Part shown: positions 1 through 7,490 of the stretch, piece by piece | Position numbering within the stretch: position 1 is the first letter of the stretch | How the letters are laid out: each line of letters opens with the position of its first letter | Assembly (NCBI GenBank): GCA_002437115.1 | Contig: DJOD01000062.1 | Coordinates: forward strand, 53,485-100,258 | Source of the DNA: Prevotella sp. UBA6447 | GTDB taxonomy: Bacteria > Bacteroidota > Bacteroidia > Bacteroidales > Bacteroidaceae | Direction: 5' to 3' | DNA: 46,774 bases | Translations under genes and position numbers: made by a program | Notes under the pieces: model-generated | Database searches by the model: none | Told to the model about the DNA's origin: nothing | The model's input: the letters and a program-made list of their open reading frames with translations, nothing else

Positions 1-50
1 AATTTAAGCTATTATTTTTTACGATAGCTATCAGATGAAAAAGTGGTTCG
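1..50. other. Downstream flank of GH51 gene, partial AT-rich repeat
   Basis: This is the 3' flank of the leftward GH51 gene. Bases 1-20 closely match 16354-16373 (two differences), which there form the right half of an AT-rich hairpin, so this may be the cut-off half of a similar terminator. Bases 23-32 are the palindrome GATAGCTATC, which occurs again at 31445-31454. The left part of the element lies outside the window. Confidence 0.35.
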
Positions 51-2012
51 TTAGAGGCGCACCACCTGGAAAGTCTTGGCGGGGACGGTCAGCGTGACGC
101 TGCTGCCATCTGCCGGCACCTCTGTCTCGTGCGGCACCACGTTGTTGGGCTGTTCCAGCGAGTTGGTAGCTCGCAGGTTGTCGGCATGAAGCGAGATGAC
201 TTGCGCCTTGGCCAGTCCCTTGGCTCCCTTGAAGGTGATGACTACCTGTTGCGGCTTGTCACCCGCGTTGGCCACCTTCACGATGATCTTCTTGGTTGGC
301 TTGTCGTAGACCGCGCTGGCGTAAAGCCCGTCGGCACCCTCCACCGCCTTGCCGTTCTCGGTGAGCTGCAGCACGTTGGTGCCCTTGTTGGTGCCATAGA
401 GCATCTGCACGTACCAGTTGGCTGACCGCACACTCTTGAGGTTGTCGAACCAGATGAGGTCGGGTCGCCATTGCCATCCCTCCACATGGGCGAAGAGCGG
501 TGCGTAGGTGCACTGCCACACCACGTCGGCGTTGCGCTCCAGGCCTGTCATGAAAGCCGCCTCGGAGAGGGCCGCCTCCCAGTTGTTCTTGGCCACGGTA
601 GGCTGATTGTCCACACCCTTGACGTGTGCGGCATACTCGCCAGCGAACACCTTCGGACCCTTGCGGTCGTAGTTGTCATAGCGGCCGGCGTTCTTTAGGA
701 ACCACTCCGGCGGACAGTAGTAGTGCTCATCCACCAGGTCGACCTTCAGCTTGCGCATCTCCTGCCAGCCATAGTCGAAGTCCTTGCCACCTGCCGTTGG
801 CCCCGACGAGCCACAAATCTTGATGTTGGGGTACTTGGCGCGTATCTGCTCCACAAACTTCTGGAGGCGCTCCGGATACATCGGTCCCCACTGCTCGTTG
901 CCGATGCCGATCTGCTTCAGGCCGAAGGGCTTCGGATGGCCCATCTCGGCGCGTAGCTTTCCCCATTTTGTCGACACGTCGCCGTTGGCAAACTCGATGA
1001 GGTCGAGGGCATCGTCAATGTAGGGTTGCAGGTCGTTGACGGCCACGTGGGCGTTCTTGTCGTTGTCGCTGTTCTGGTACTGACAGGCCAGTCCGCAACT
1101 CAGCACAGGCAGGGGCTCGGCGCCAATCTTCTCAGACAGCAGGAAATACTCGTAGAATCCCAGTCCGTATGTTTGGTAATAGTTGGGGTAGAGGCGATGT
1201 GGGAAGGTGTAGTTCCAGCGGTTCTCGTTGAGCGGGCGATTCTCGGCCGGCCCAACGGTGTTCTTCCACTGGTAGCGCGTCTCAAGGTCGGTTCCCTCCA
1301 CGATGCATCCGCCAGGGAAGCGGAAAATGCCGGGGTGGAGGTCTTCCAGGTCTTTCACGAGGTCGGCGCGCAGCCCGTTCCAATTGTCACCGGGGAAGAG
1401 GCTCACGTGGTCGAGGTCGACACCCTCGGCGCTCTCCAGGAAGATGCGCATGAGACCCTTCTCCACCGTCTTGGTCGACTTGAGCTGCACGGAATACTTC
1501 TGCCACTTGTTGTTGTTGACGGTGATGCTCTTGCGGTCGATGGGCACATCTTCATCGTCGACGATCTCCACGCGGATCTTGGCCTCGTGTCCCTGCAGCA
1601 GGTGCAGGCGTGCATAGACCGAGAAGTCGTAGGTCATGTCCTTCTTCAGACCCATGCCGAAGAAGCCTCGGTTCTCCAGTCCCGTGGCCTTCTGGTTGTG
1701 GCCCGCACTCTCGAGCACCACGTAGTGTGGGTTGCGGGTGAAGGCTGGCTTCACGTCGCTCACGGTGACGTTGCCGAAGGAGCCCCAGCCCATCAGCCGG
1801 TCGGGAAACTCAAAGCTGCGGTTCTCGACCATCTCGGCGTAGAGGCCGCCGTCGGCTCCGAAGTTGATGTCTTCGAAGAAGATGCCGTACATCGTAGGCT
1901 GCACGGGCGCGCCTGGCTTGGTGTTTACAGTGAACTGGTGTTGCTGGGCATGGGCACCCAATGACATTACCAGCGCTGCGGCCAGGGTTGTCAGGATTTG
2001 TCGTTGTTTCAT
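51..2012 (-). CDS. Exported alpha-L-arabinofuranosidase, GH51
   Basis: This enzyme probably removes alpha-L-arabinofuranosyl side groups from plant arabinans or arabinoxylans, acting in the periplasm or at the cell surface. The start chosen (MKQRQILTTLAAALVMSLG) gives a clear signal peptide ending near AHA; 16 further in-frame codons upstream run into the promoter box and were dropped. An N-terminal beta-rich carbohydrate-binding-like region (about residues 40-230) precedes the (beta/alpha)8 domain. GH51 hallmarks are visible: GGCIVEG, the acid/base Glu in GNEQWG (near residue 372) and the nucleophile Glu in AGEYAAH (near 457), then a C-terminal beta domain. The length of 653 residues is normal for Bacteroidota GH51. 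It is a single gene with its own -7 box at 2058-2065. The substrate is inferred from the family only. Confidence 0.9.
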   Translation of the reverse strand: MKQRQILTTLAAALVMSLGAHAQQHQFTVNTKPGAPVQPTMYGIFFEDINFGADGGLYAEMVENRSFEFPDRLMGWGSFGNVTVSDVKPAFTRNPHYVVLESAGHNQKATGLENRGFFGMGLKKDMTYDFSVYARLHLLQGHEAKIRVEIVDDEDVPIDRKSITVNNNKWQKYSVQLKSTKTVEKGLMRIFLESAEGVDLDHVSLFPGDNWNGLRADLVKDLEDLHPGIFRFPGGCIVEGTDLETRYQWKNTVGPAENRPLNENRWNYTFPHRLYPNYYQTYGLGFYEYFLLSEKIGAEPLPVLSCGLACQYQNSDNDKNAHVAVNDLQPYIDDALDLIEFANGDVSTKWGKLRAEMGHPKPFGLKQIGIGNEQWGPMYPERLQKFVEQIRAKYPNIKICGSSGPTAGGKDFDYGWQEMRKLKVDLVDEHYYCPPEWFLKNAGRYDNYDRKGPKVFAGEYAAHVKGVDNQPTVAKNNWEAALSEAAFMTGLERNADVVWQCTYAPLFAHVEGWQWRPDLIWFDNLKSVRSANWYVQMLYGTNKGTNVLQLTENGKAVEGADGLYASAVYDKPTKKIIVKVANAGDKPQQVVITFKGAKGLAKAQVISLHADNLRATNSLEQPNNVVPHETEVPADGSSVTLTVPAKTFQVVRL

Positions 2013-2057
2013 GTTAGTTATGGTTATTGTGATGATTGTCGTTAGACCTATTTGGTA

Positions 2058-2065
2058 CAAAGATA
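2058..2065 (-). promoter_or_regulatory. -7 box of the GH51 gene
   Basis: On the minus strand this reads TATCTTTG, matching the Bacteroidota TAnnTTTG box, about 45 nt before the chosen GH51 start. No TTTG is seen at the ideal -33 spacing. The box directly abuts the terminator of the HIT-family gene, so one short stretch ends one transcript and starts the next. Confidence 0.55.
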
Positions 2066-2094
2066 CAAAAAATCCACCCCAAATGGAGTGGATT
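2066..2094 (-). terminator. Rho-independent terminator of greA-HIT unit
   Basis: Read on the minus strand, AATCCACTCC pairs with GGGGTGGATT (10 bp, one G-U) around an ATTT loop, followed at once by a T run. It lies just past the stop of the leftward HIT gene at 2127. The position and U-tract make it a convincing intrinsic terminator. Confidence 0.75.
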
Positions 2095-2126
2095 CCCTGT
2101 TGTTTTTTTGTGTCTGGACTCTATTA

Positions 2127-2525
2127 TTAGAGATTCTTGAAGGCCTCGAAGATTTTTTTGGCCGTTTCCTTCATCTCCTCGTCGGTCAGCTTGACGTGCT
2201 TCTTGAAGTCGACATCGGCCTCGTTGTTGAGGGGGAAGAGGTGGATGTGCGCATGGTTCACTTCCAGGCCGAGCACCACCTCTGCCACTTTCTTGCAAGG
2301 GAAGGCGGCGCGGATGGCTTTGGCCACTTTCTTGGCGAAAACCTCGAAGGCAGCCAGGTCGTCGTCGCTCATGTCGAAGATGTAGTCGACCTCCTTGCGC
2401 GGAATGACCAGTGTGTGGCCTTTCACGATGGGGTTGATGTCGAGAAACGCATAGAACTTGTCGTCCTCGGCGCATTTGTAGCTGGGTATTTCACCCGCAG
2501 CTATCTTGCTGAAAATGGTAGCCAT
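2127..2525 (-). CDS. HIT family nucleotide-binding hydrolase
   Basis: A histidine-triad protein of 132 residues, close in plan to HinT/PKCI-type phosphoramidases, which hydrolyse nucleoside 5'-phosphoramidates in the cytoplasm; its real substrate is unknown. The triad His-X-His-X-His-X-X is seen in NHAHIHLFP near residues 95-103, and the N-terminal block IFSKIAAGEIPSYK is typical. The start MATIF was chosen because it matches the family's usual beginning; the open frame runs 40 codons further upstream into the greA end and is unlikely to be translated. It lies 52 bp after greA on the same strand, with a strong terminator behind it, so the two are probably co-transcribed. Confidence 0.92.
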   Translation of the reverse strand: MATIFSKIAAGEIPSYKCAEDDKFYAFLDINPIVKGHTLVIPRKEVDYIFDMSDDDLAAFEVFAKKVAKAIRAAFPCKKVAEVVLGLEVNHAHIHLFPLNNEADVDFKKHVKLTDEEMKETAKKIFEAFKNL

Positions 2526-2577
2526 AGTCGTGTTTTTATTTGTGTTGTGTGTAATGCGGATGTGCGTTGCCGCACCG

Positions 2578-3048
2578 TTAGGCATCGATGCTGATCTTGT
2601 CGATGCGCAACTTGATGACACCACTGGGAATCTTGATCTCAGCAATGTCGCCTACCTTCTTGTTGAGCAAGCCTTGCGCGATGGGGGTCTTGATGGAAAT
2701 CTTGCCCGACTTCAAGTCGGCTTCGTTCTCGCTGACGATGGTATAGGTCATCTTCTTGTTGAGCGCGAGGTTGGTCATTTCCACTTTCGACATGATTTGC
2801 ACGGCATCTGTCGAGAGCCTGCTCATGTCGACGATCTTGGCCTGCGCCAGTGTCATCTTCAGGTTGTTGATGCGCTCCTCCAGGTGGGCTTGTGCCTCTT
2901 TGGCCGCATCATACTCAGAGTTCTCACTCAGGTCGCCCTTGTCGGCAGCCTCGGCGATGGCAGCCGAAGCCTTTGGGCGCTCGATGGCCTCCAAATGATG
3001 GAGGTCAGCCACGAGCTTGTCGTAGCCTTCTTGTGACATATATCCCAT
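2578..3048 (-). CDS. greA: Transcription elongation factor GreA
   Basis: GreA binds in the secondary channel of RNA polymerase and stimulates cleavage of backtracked transcripts. The 156-residue length, the N-terminal coiled-coil with the acidic tip in KGDLSENSEYDAAKEAQ (about residues 37-53) and the C-terminal FKBP-like domain (TPIAQGLLNKKVGD) are all typical. The start MGYMSQEGYDK is the usual one for Bacteroidota; an internal Met four codons in is the alternative. Upstream is an excellent promoter (3167-3198), and between promoter and gene lies a 12-bp hairpin with a T-rich tail, which could let the gene be controlled by early termination. The HIT gene follows in the same unit. Confidence 0.95.
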   Translation of the reverse strand: MGYMSQEGYDKLVADLHHLEAIERPKASAAIAEAADKGDLSENSEYDAAKEAQAHLEERINNLKMTLAQAKIVDMSRLSTDAVQIMSKVEMTNLALNKKMTYTIVSENEADLKSGKISIKTPIAQGLLNKKVGDIAEIKIPSGVIKLRIDKISIDA

Positions 3049-3088
3049 ATATGTTTACTTTTTTAGTTATTAATAAATTGAGCATGGA

Positions 3089-3132
3089 CAAAACGAAAAA
3101 GAATTCCGACATCCTTAAAAATGTCGGAATTC
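3089..3132 (-). terminator. Perfect 12-bp hairpin with T-tail in greA leader
   Basis: GAATTCCGACAT (3101-3112) and ATGTCGGAATTC (3121-3132) are perfect inverted repeats with an 8-nt loop. On the minus strand the stem is followed by TTTTTCGTTTTG. It can end transcripts arriving from the GH43 gene (stop at 3271). Since the greA promoter lies upstream of it at 3167-3198, it also sits inside the greA leader and could act as an attenuator. Confidence 0.75.
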
Positions 3133-3166
3133 CGTATCCTTTAAGCTTGTTTTATTCCAGTCGTTG

Positions 3167-3198
3167 CAAAGTTAGGCATTAATTTTGATAATCCCAAA
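3167..3198 (-). promoter_or_regulatory. greA promoter (TTTG-N20-TAACTTTG)
   Basis: On the minus strand TTTG (3195-3198) is followed by 20 nt and then TAACTTTG (3167-3174). This is the best full match to the Bacteroidota -33/-7 promoter in the window. Transcription should begin near 3160, upstream of the hairpin at 3101-3132. Confidence 0.7.
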
Positions 3199-3270
3199 CT
3201 TTTCTTTGAAAATAATTTTTATTCGGTCTCCTGTCAAGTGGTTAGCTTGGCTATGAATGTCGCACCTTCC

Positions 3271-4239
3271 TTATTCCACTTCGCCCGTGGTGAAATTGAT
3301 TTTGAAGCTGTCGCGATACTCGAAGACACACTTGCCATCCTTGAACGACACGGGGAAGATGATGGTCTTTGTGCGGGGCAGGTCGGGATCCATCCATCGG
3401 TCGCCGACGTAAAGGTAAGTGGTCTGCTTGGTGCCCTCCACCTTGAGGATGGCTGCGGCCTGAGTGCCAAAGGCCTTGTTGTCGCCGATGTTTTCCAGGG
3501 GAGTCCAGCCCTTCCGAAGGTTCTTCGACTCGCTCAGCTTACATTGGTTGGGTGCCCAGCCCGTGCAGGCGGATGAGAGCATGTAGTAGAGTCCGTTGAC
3601 ACGCACCACGGCAGGAGCCTCGCGTCGCTCGCCCTTCATGAGCTGTGTGTGCTTCTTTACGCTGAGATAGTCAGCTGAAAGCTGGAAAAGTCCCAGATTG
3701 GTATTCTCGTTGGTGGTGGAGATGAAATAGGCTGTTCCGTTGTCGTCGACAAAGACGTTACAGTCGCGGCTTTTCACTCCCAACGGGCGTCCGCTCCACT
3801 GCAGCCGATAAGGGCCGGTGATACGGTCGGCCACGAAGCAAGCGGCCTCGGAGGCACCATAGTTGCTGCTCTCCCAGTGGCACCAGACGACATACTTGCC
3901 CGTCTTCTTGTTGTGCAAAATCTTGGCACGCTCGATGAAGCGCGACGCGCCCAGCTCAGGCGTGGTCTTGCCGTTCTCGATGATTTTTCCCATGAAACGC
4001 CAGTGTTGTAGGTCTTCGCTGGCGTAGAGGTTGACATCGGGGTTCCATGAGTTGGAGCGGTCTTCGCCCACCATGTACCACGTGTTGTCCTCGTGCAGGA
4101 AGCCTGGCGCGTGAGCTTGCACCACGTTGCCGTCGGTGTCGTGCCACAGTATTCCGTTGGTGATGGTGGTCCAGCCATCGGCCATCAGTGTCATGGTGTA
4201 GGCCATAAGGGCCAAGAAAAGAGTCAGTCGTTGTCTCAT
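3271..4239 (-). CDS. Exported GH43-family glycosidase
   Basis: A 322-residue secreted protein with a signal peptide (MRQRLTLFLALMAYTMTLMA) and a five-bladed beta-propeller of GH43 type. The blocks APGFLHEDNTWYMVGE, FIERAKILHNKKTGKYVVWCHWE and RDCNVFVDDNGTAYFIS resemble the GH43 subfamilies that act on beta-1,3-galactans (subfamilies 24/34), so a galactanase or galactosidase role is possible but not shown. It begins 39 bp after rseP with no promoter box visible, so it is probably the last gene of the tsaB-murA-rseP unit, an odd place for a sugar-degrading enzyme. Termination is expected at 3101-3132. Confidence 0.75.
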   Translation of the reverse strand: MRQRLTLFLALMAYTMTLMADGWTTITNGILWHDTDGNVVQAHAPGFLHEDNTWYMVGEDRSNSWNPDVNLYASEDLQHWRFMGKIIENGKTTPELGASRFIERAKILHNKKTGKYVVWCHWESSNYGASEAACFVADRITGPYRLQWSGRPLGVKSRDCNVFVDDNGTAYFISTTNENTNLGLFQLSADYLSVKKHTQLMKGERREAPAVVRVNGLYYMLSSACTGWAPNQCKLSESKNLRKGWTPLENIGDNKAFGTQAAAILKVEGTKQTTYLYVGDRWMDPDLPRTKTIIFPVSFKDGKCVFEYRDSFKINFTTGEVE

Positions 4240-4278
4240 AGCGTGTTGTTGCTTTTATAGTTTGGTTGATACGTGTGG

Positions 4279-5715
4279 TCAATACATGATGCCCAGCCAG
4301 CGCAAGATGTCGTTGAGGTTTGCCACCACCATCAGCAAGATCAGGATGGTGATACCCACATACTCGGCGCGGACCATGAACTTTTCCGATGGCTTGCGGC
4401 GCGTGATGATCTCGTAGAGCAGGAACAACACGTGGCCACCGTCGAGGGCGGGTATCGGAAGGATGTTCATGAAGGCGAGGATGATGCTCAGGAAGGCTGT
4501 CATCTTCCAGAACATGTACCAGTCCCAGGTTTCGGGGAACAGGCTGCCGATGGAGCCGAAGCCACCCAGAGACCGGGCTCCGTCGGCCGTGAAGACATAC
4601 TGCATGTCGCTGACATAGCCAGACAGCACGTCCCATCCATACTTCACGCCAGCTGGGAAGCTCGCAAGGAAGCCATAGTCGATGTGTGTGACCTGATTCT
4701 TGTAGAGCCCCATGACGCTCGGGATGGTGAAGCCCATCATCAGGTTGGGGGTGAGCGTGGCACGCAAGGTGTCGCGCTTGCCGGTGGCAGCCTTGGCCAC
4801 GACAATCCCGATGGTGCGTAGGCGCAGGCTGTCGTTGTGGGTCTTGGCGGTGGTCAGCTGGTCGCCAACACGCCCAATCTCCTCTGTGAACTCATTGTAG
4901 GAGTCGATGTTCTTTCCGTTGACTGCCAGGATGGTGTCGCCCTTGTCAAGACCGACCGACCAGGCAGGTGAGGCGATCATGTGGCTCTCGTCGTCGGGAG
5001 CAGGAAGCTCCTTGCACACCGAGTCGATGACGGCCGGGATGAATGGGCGCAAGAACTGGGGTGTCACTTTCAGCATGTTGAGCAAGTTGAGGTCGCCAGG
5101 CAAGTAGACACGCGCCGGCTTGCCGTTGCGGATGACGTCGCAGTAATGCGCCTCGGACAGGTCACGGTAGACATCGACGTTGAAGTCCTTGAACGGGCGA
5201 ATGTCTGTGCCCACAAGGATGTCGTGGTCGCGGAAGCCATACTGCTTGGCCTCGGTGTTGAACTTCATGCCTTGTGTCATGTCGGACAACTTGACGTAGC
5301 TCTCGCCCCAGTGGAACATGATCATCGAGTAGATGAACAGCGCCAGCAAGAAGTTGACGGTCACGCCGCCAATCATGATGATGAGGCGCTGCCAGGCAGG
5401 CTTGCTGCGGAATTCCCATGGCTGTACGGGCTGCTTCATCTGCTCGGTGTCGAAGCTCTCGTCGACCATGCCGGCAATCTTGCAGTAGCCGCCCAGGGGC
5501 AGCCAGCCCATGCCATACTCCGTGGCGCTGTTCTTGGGCTTGAAGCTGAAGAGCTTTCCTTTCCATTTGCCCACGGAAAGGTCGAAGAAGATGAAGAACT
5601 TTTCAACCCTGACACCGAAGAGCTTGGAAGCCAACATATGGCCCCCCTCATGAAGGAAAACGAGCAGGGAGATGGACAGGATGAATTGCAGGAGTTTTAT
5701 GAAGAATACTTCCAT
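4279..5715 (-). CDS. rseP: RseP-type site-2 intramembrane metalloprotease
   Basis: A polytopic inner-membrane zinc protease that cuts substrates within the membrane, such as anti-sigma factors or leftover signal peptides. The zinc motif HEGGH is at residues 22-26 in the first membrane helix and the third ligand region NILPIPALDGGHVLF is near the C-terminus. Two PDZ-like regions lie between (for example SPAWSVGLDKGDTILAVNG near residue 255). The 478-residue length fits the two-PDZ RseP class. It lies 60 bp after dxr, a neighbour pair seen widely in bacteria. The targets in this organism cannot be told from the window. Confidence 0.93.
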   Translation of the reverse strand: MEVFFIKLLQFILSISLLVFLHEGGHMLASKLFGVRVEKFFIFFDLSVGKWKGKLFSFKPKNSATEYGMGWLPLGGYCKIAGMVDESFDTEQMKQPVQPWEFRSKPAWQRLIIMIGGVTVNFLLALFIYSMIMFHWGESYVKLSDMTQGMKFNTEAKQYGFRDHDILVGTDIRPFKDFNVDVYRDLSEAHYCDVIRNGKPARVYLPGDLNLLNMLKVTPQFLRPFIPAVIDSVCKELPAPDDESHMIASPAWSVGLDKGDTILAVNGKNIDSYNEFTEEIGRVGDQLTTAKTHNDSLRLRTIGIVVAKAATGKRDTLRATLTPNLMMGFTIPSVMGLYKNQVTHIDYGFLASFPAGVKYGWDVLSGYVSDMQYVFTADGARSLGGFGSIGSLFPETWDWYMFWKMTAFLSIILAFMNILPIPALDGGHVLFLLYEIITRRKPSEKFMVRAEYVGITILILLMVVANLNDILRWLGIMY

Positions 5716-5775
5716 TTCAAATGATGAACTATGCGATTAGAAATCTGTTGGTTGAGGATGGCTGGCAAATAGTGC

Positions 5776-6930
5776 TCAGAGGAGTGAGCTTGCCACTTGA
5801 CGCGCCTCATGGTCGGTGTTGAGGTAGGTGTCGAGGTTGGTGTTGGCATCGAATGGCACTTGGCTCATGGTCTTGCTGATGATGTCGGCCATGCCGAGGA
5901 ATGAGCACTGCCCCTTGCGGAAGGCGGCGTTGGCCACCTCATTGGCAGCGTTGAGCACACAAGGCACATTGCCACCTTGGCGGATGGCCTCGTAAGCCAG
6001 TTGGAGGCAGGGAAACTTCTTCGTGTCGGGCTCGAAGAACTCGAGCTTCTGCGTCTTGAAGAGATCCAGGCGCTCGCCGTTGAGCCCCAGGCGCTCGGGG
6101 AATGAGAAAGCGTACTGGATGGGCAGTCGCATGTCGGGCACGCCGAGCTGCGCCTTGATGGCTCCGTCCTTGAACTGCACGCCACTGTGGACTACCGACT
6201 GGGGATGGATGAGCACCTGTATGCGGTCGGCGGGCACGCCAAAGAGCCACTTGGCCTCCATGACCTCGAAGCCCTTGTTCATGAGCGAAGCCGAGTCGAT
6301 GGTGATCTTGGCTCCCATGTCCCATGTGGGATGTCTCAGGGCATCGGCCGCTGTGACGTGGAGTAGTTGTTCATGGTCGAACAGGCGGAAGGGGCCGCCC
6401 GAGCAAGTGAGCAGAATCTTGTCGACCTCGTTCATGTCTTCGCCCACCAAACTTTGGAAGATGGCGGAGTGCTCGGAGTCGACAGGCAACAAGTCTACAT
6501 GGTATTGGCTCACCAGTTGCAAGATGAGCTCGCCGGCCACGACCAAAGTCTCTTTGTTGGCCAGGCATACCTTCTTGCGGGCCTTGATGGCATGGATGGT
6601 AGGCTCCAAGCCCGCGAAGCCCACCATGGAGGCGAGCACCATGTCGACAGGCGACGCTTCCACGACCTCGTTGAGCGCTTGCTTGCCGGCATATACCTTG
6701 ATGTCGGAGCGGTCGGCCAGCATGGCCTGCAGTTCGTCGTAGCGTGCCTCGTTGGCAATGACCACGGCTGCGGGATTGAACAGGCGTGCCTGTTGGGCCA
6801 GCTTTTCCACGCTGTTGTTGGCCGTCAGGCAATACGCCTCATAGCGGTCGGGATGCTGGCTGATGACATCGAGTGCTTGGGTGCCGATAGAACCGGTACT
6901 GCCCAAGATGCATATTTGTTGTTTTTTCAT
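5776..6930 (-). CDS. dxr: 1-deoxy-D-xylulose 5-phosphate reductoisomerase
   Basis: This is the second enzyme of the MEP isoprenoid pathway. It converts DXP to 2-C-methyl-D-erythritol 4-phosphate with NADPH and a divalent metal, in the cytoplasm. The N-terminal nucleotide-binding motif is ILGSTGSIGTQAL. The metal and substrate block LLPVDSEHSAIFQSL, the LTCSGGPF loop and NAANEVA near the C-terminus are all present. The 384-residue length is normal. It sits between rimM (28 bp upstream) and rseP (60 bp downstream) in one leftward unit. The pathway feeds the polyprenyl carriers used by the surface-glycan genes further right. Confidence 0.96.
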   Translation of the reverse strand: MKKQQICILGSTGSIGTQALDVISQHPDRYEAYCLTANNSVEKLAQQARLFNPAAVVIANEARYDELQAMLADRSDIKVYAGKQALNEVVEASPVDMVLASMVGFAGLEPTIHAIKARKKVCLANKETLVVAGELILQLVSQYHVDLLPVDSEHSAIFQSLVGEDMNEVDKILLTCSGGPFRLFDHEQLLHVTAADALRHPTWDMGAKITIDSASLMNKGFEVMEAKWLFGVPADRIQVLIHPQSVVHSGVQFKDGAIKAQLGVPDMRLPIQYAFSFPERLGLNGERLDLFKTQKLEFFEPDTKKFPCLQLAYEAIRQGGNVPCVLNAANEVANAAFRKGQCSFLGMADIISKTMSQVPFDANTNLDTYLNTDHEARQVASSLL

Positions 6931-6958
6931 TTCAAAAAAAAGGAATGGCTGTGCTGGG

Positions 6959-7477
6959 TTAGAGGTTCAGCAGGCCGTCGGGGATAATCATGGTGATGGC
7001 CTGTTCCTGTCGGTCAACGTCATGTATGAGGTCGTTGCTGGCAGGCAGGAGCACGTCGCCTTGTGGTGTTTTCAGTGTGAAGAGCACGTTGATGGTGCTG
7101 TCGTCCACGGCCTTGATGGTTCCCACCTCCTTGCCAGATGCCTCGTCGATGACCTTGAATCCAATGATCTCTGCCCATGAAGCCTCATTTTCCACTTGTT
7201 GCGCCAAGGCGCGCGGAAAGAACACGTCGCATCCCGTTAACTCACGGGCACGCTCCTCGGTGTCGATGTCGCAGAGTTTCAGCAAGCATATCTCATTGGA
7301 CCGGAACCGGTACTCCTCGATGAAGAACGGCACAAGGATGCCGTCGATGTCGAGAATGAGGAAATCGGCCTCCACGCGGTCGAAGATGTCGTCGTCATAC
7401 TGAAAAGACAGTTCGCCTTTCACACCGTGGGGCTTGCCCAGCCGCCCTATGCGATACACGTCCTCTTGCTTGATCAT
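6959..7477 (-). CDS. rimM: Ribosome maturation factor RimM
   Basis: RimM helps fold the 3' domain of 16S rRNA during 30S assembly, working with ribosomal protein S19. The 172-residue protein opens with the typical DVYRIGRLGKPHGVKGELSF, followed by the RimM barrel and a PRC-barrel-like C-terminal half (IGFKVIDEASGKEVGTIKAV). Its start lies 13 bp after the murA stop, which supports the chosen ATG and tight co-transcription. Confidence 0.95.
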   Translation of the reverse strand: MIKQEDVYRIGRLGKPHGVKGELSFQYDDDIFDRVEADFLILDIDGILVPFFIEEYRFRSNEICLLKLCDIDTEERARELTGCDVFFPRALAQQVENEASWAEIIGFKVIDEASGKEVGTIKAVDDSTINVLFTLKTPQGDVLLPASNDLIHDVDRQEQAITMIIPDGLLNL

Positions 7478-7490
7478 GGTTTCCGCCGGG

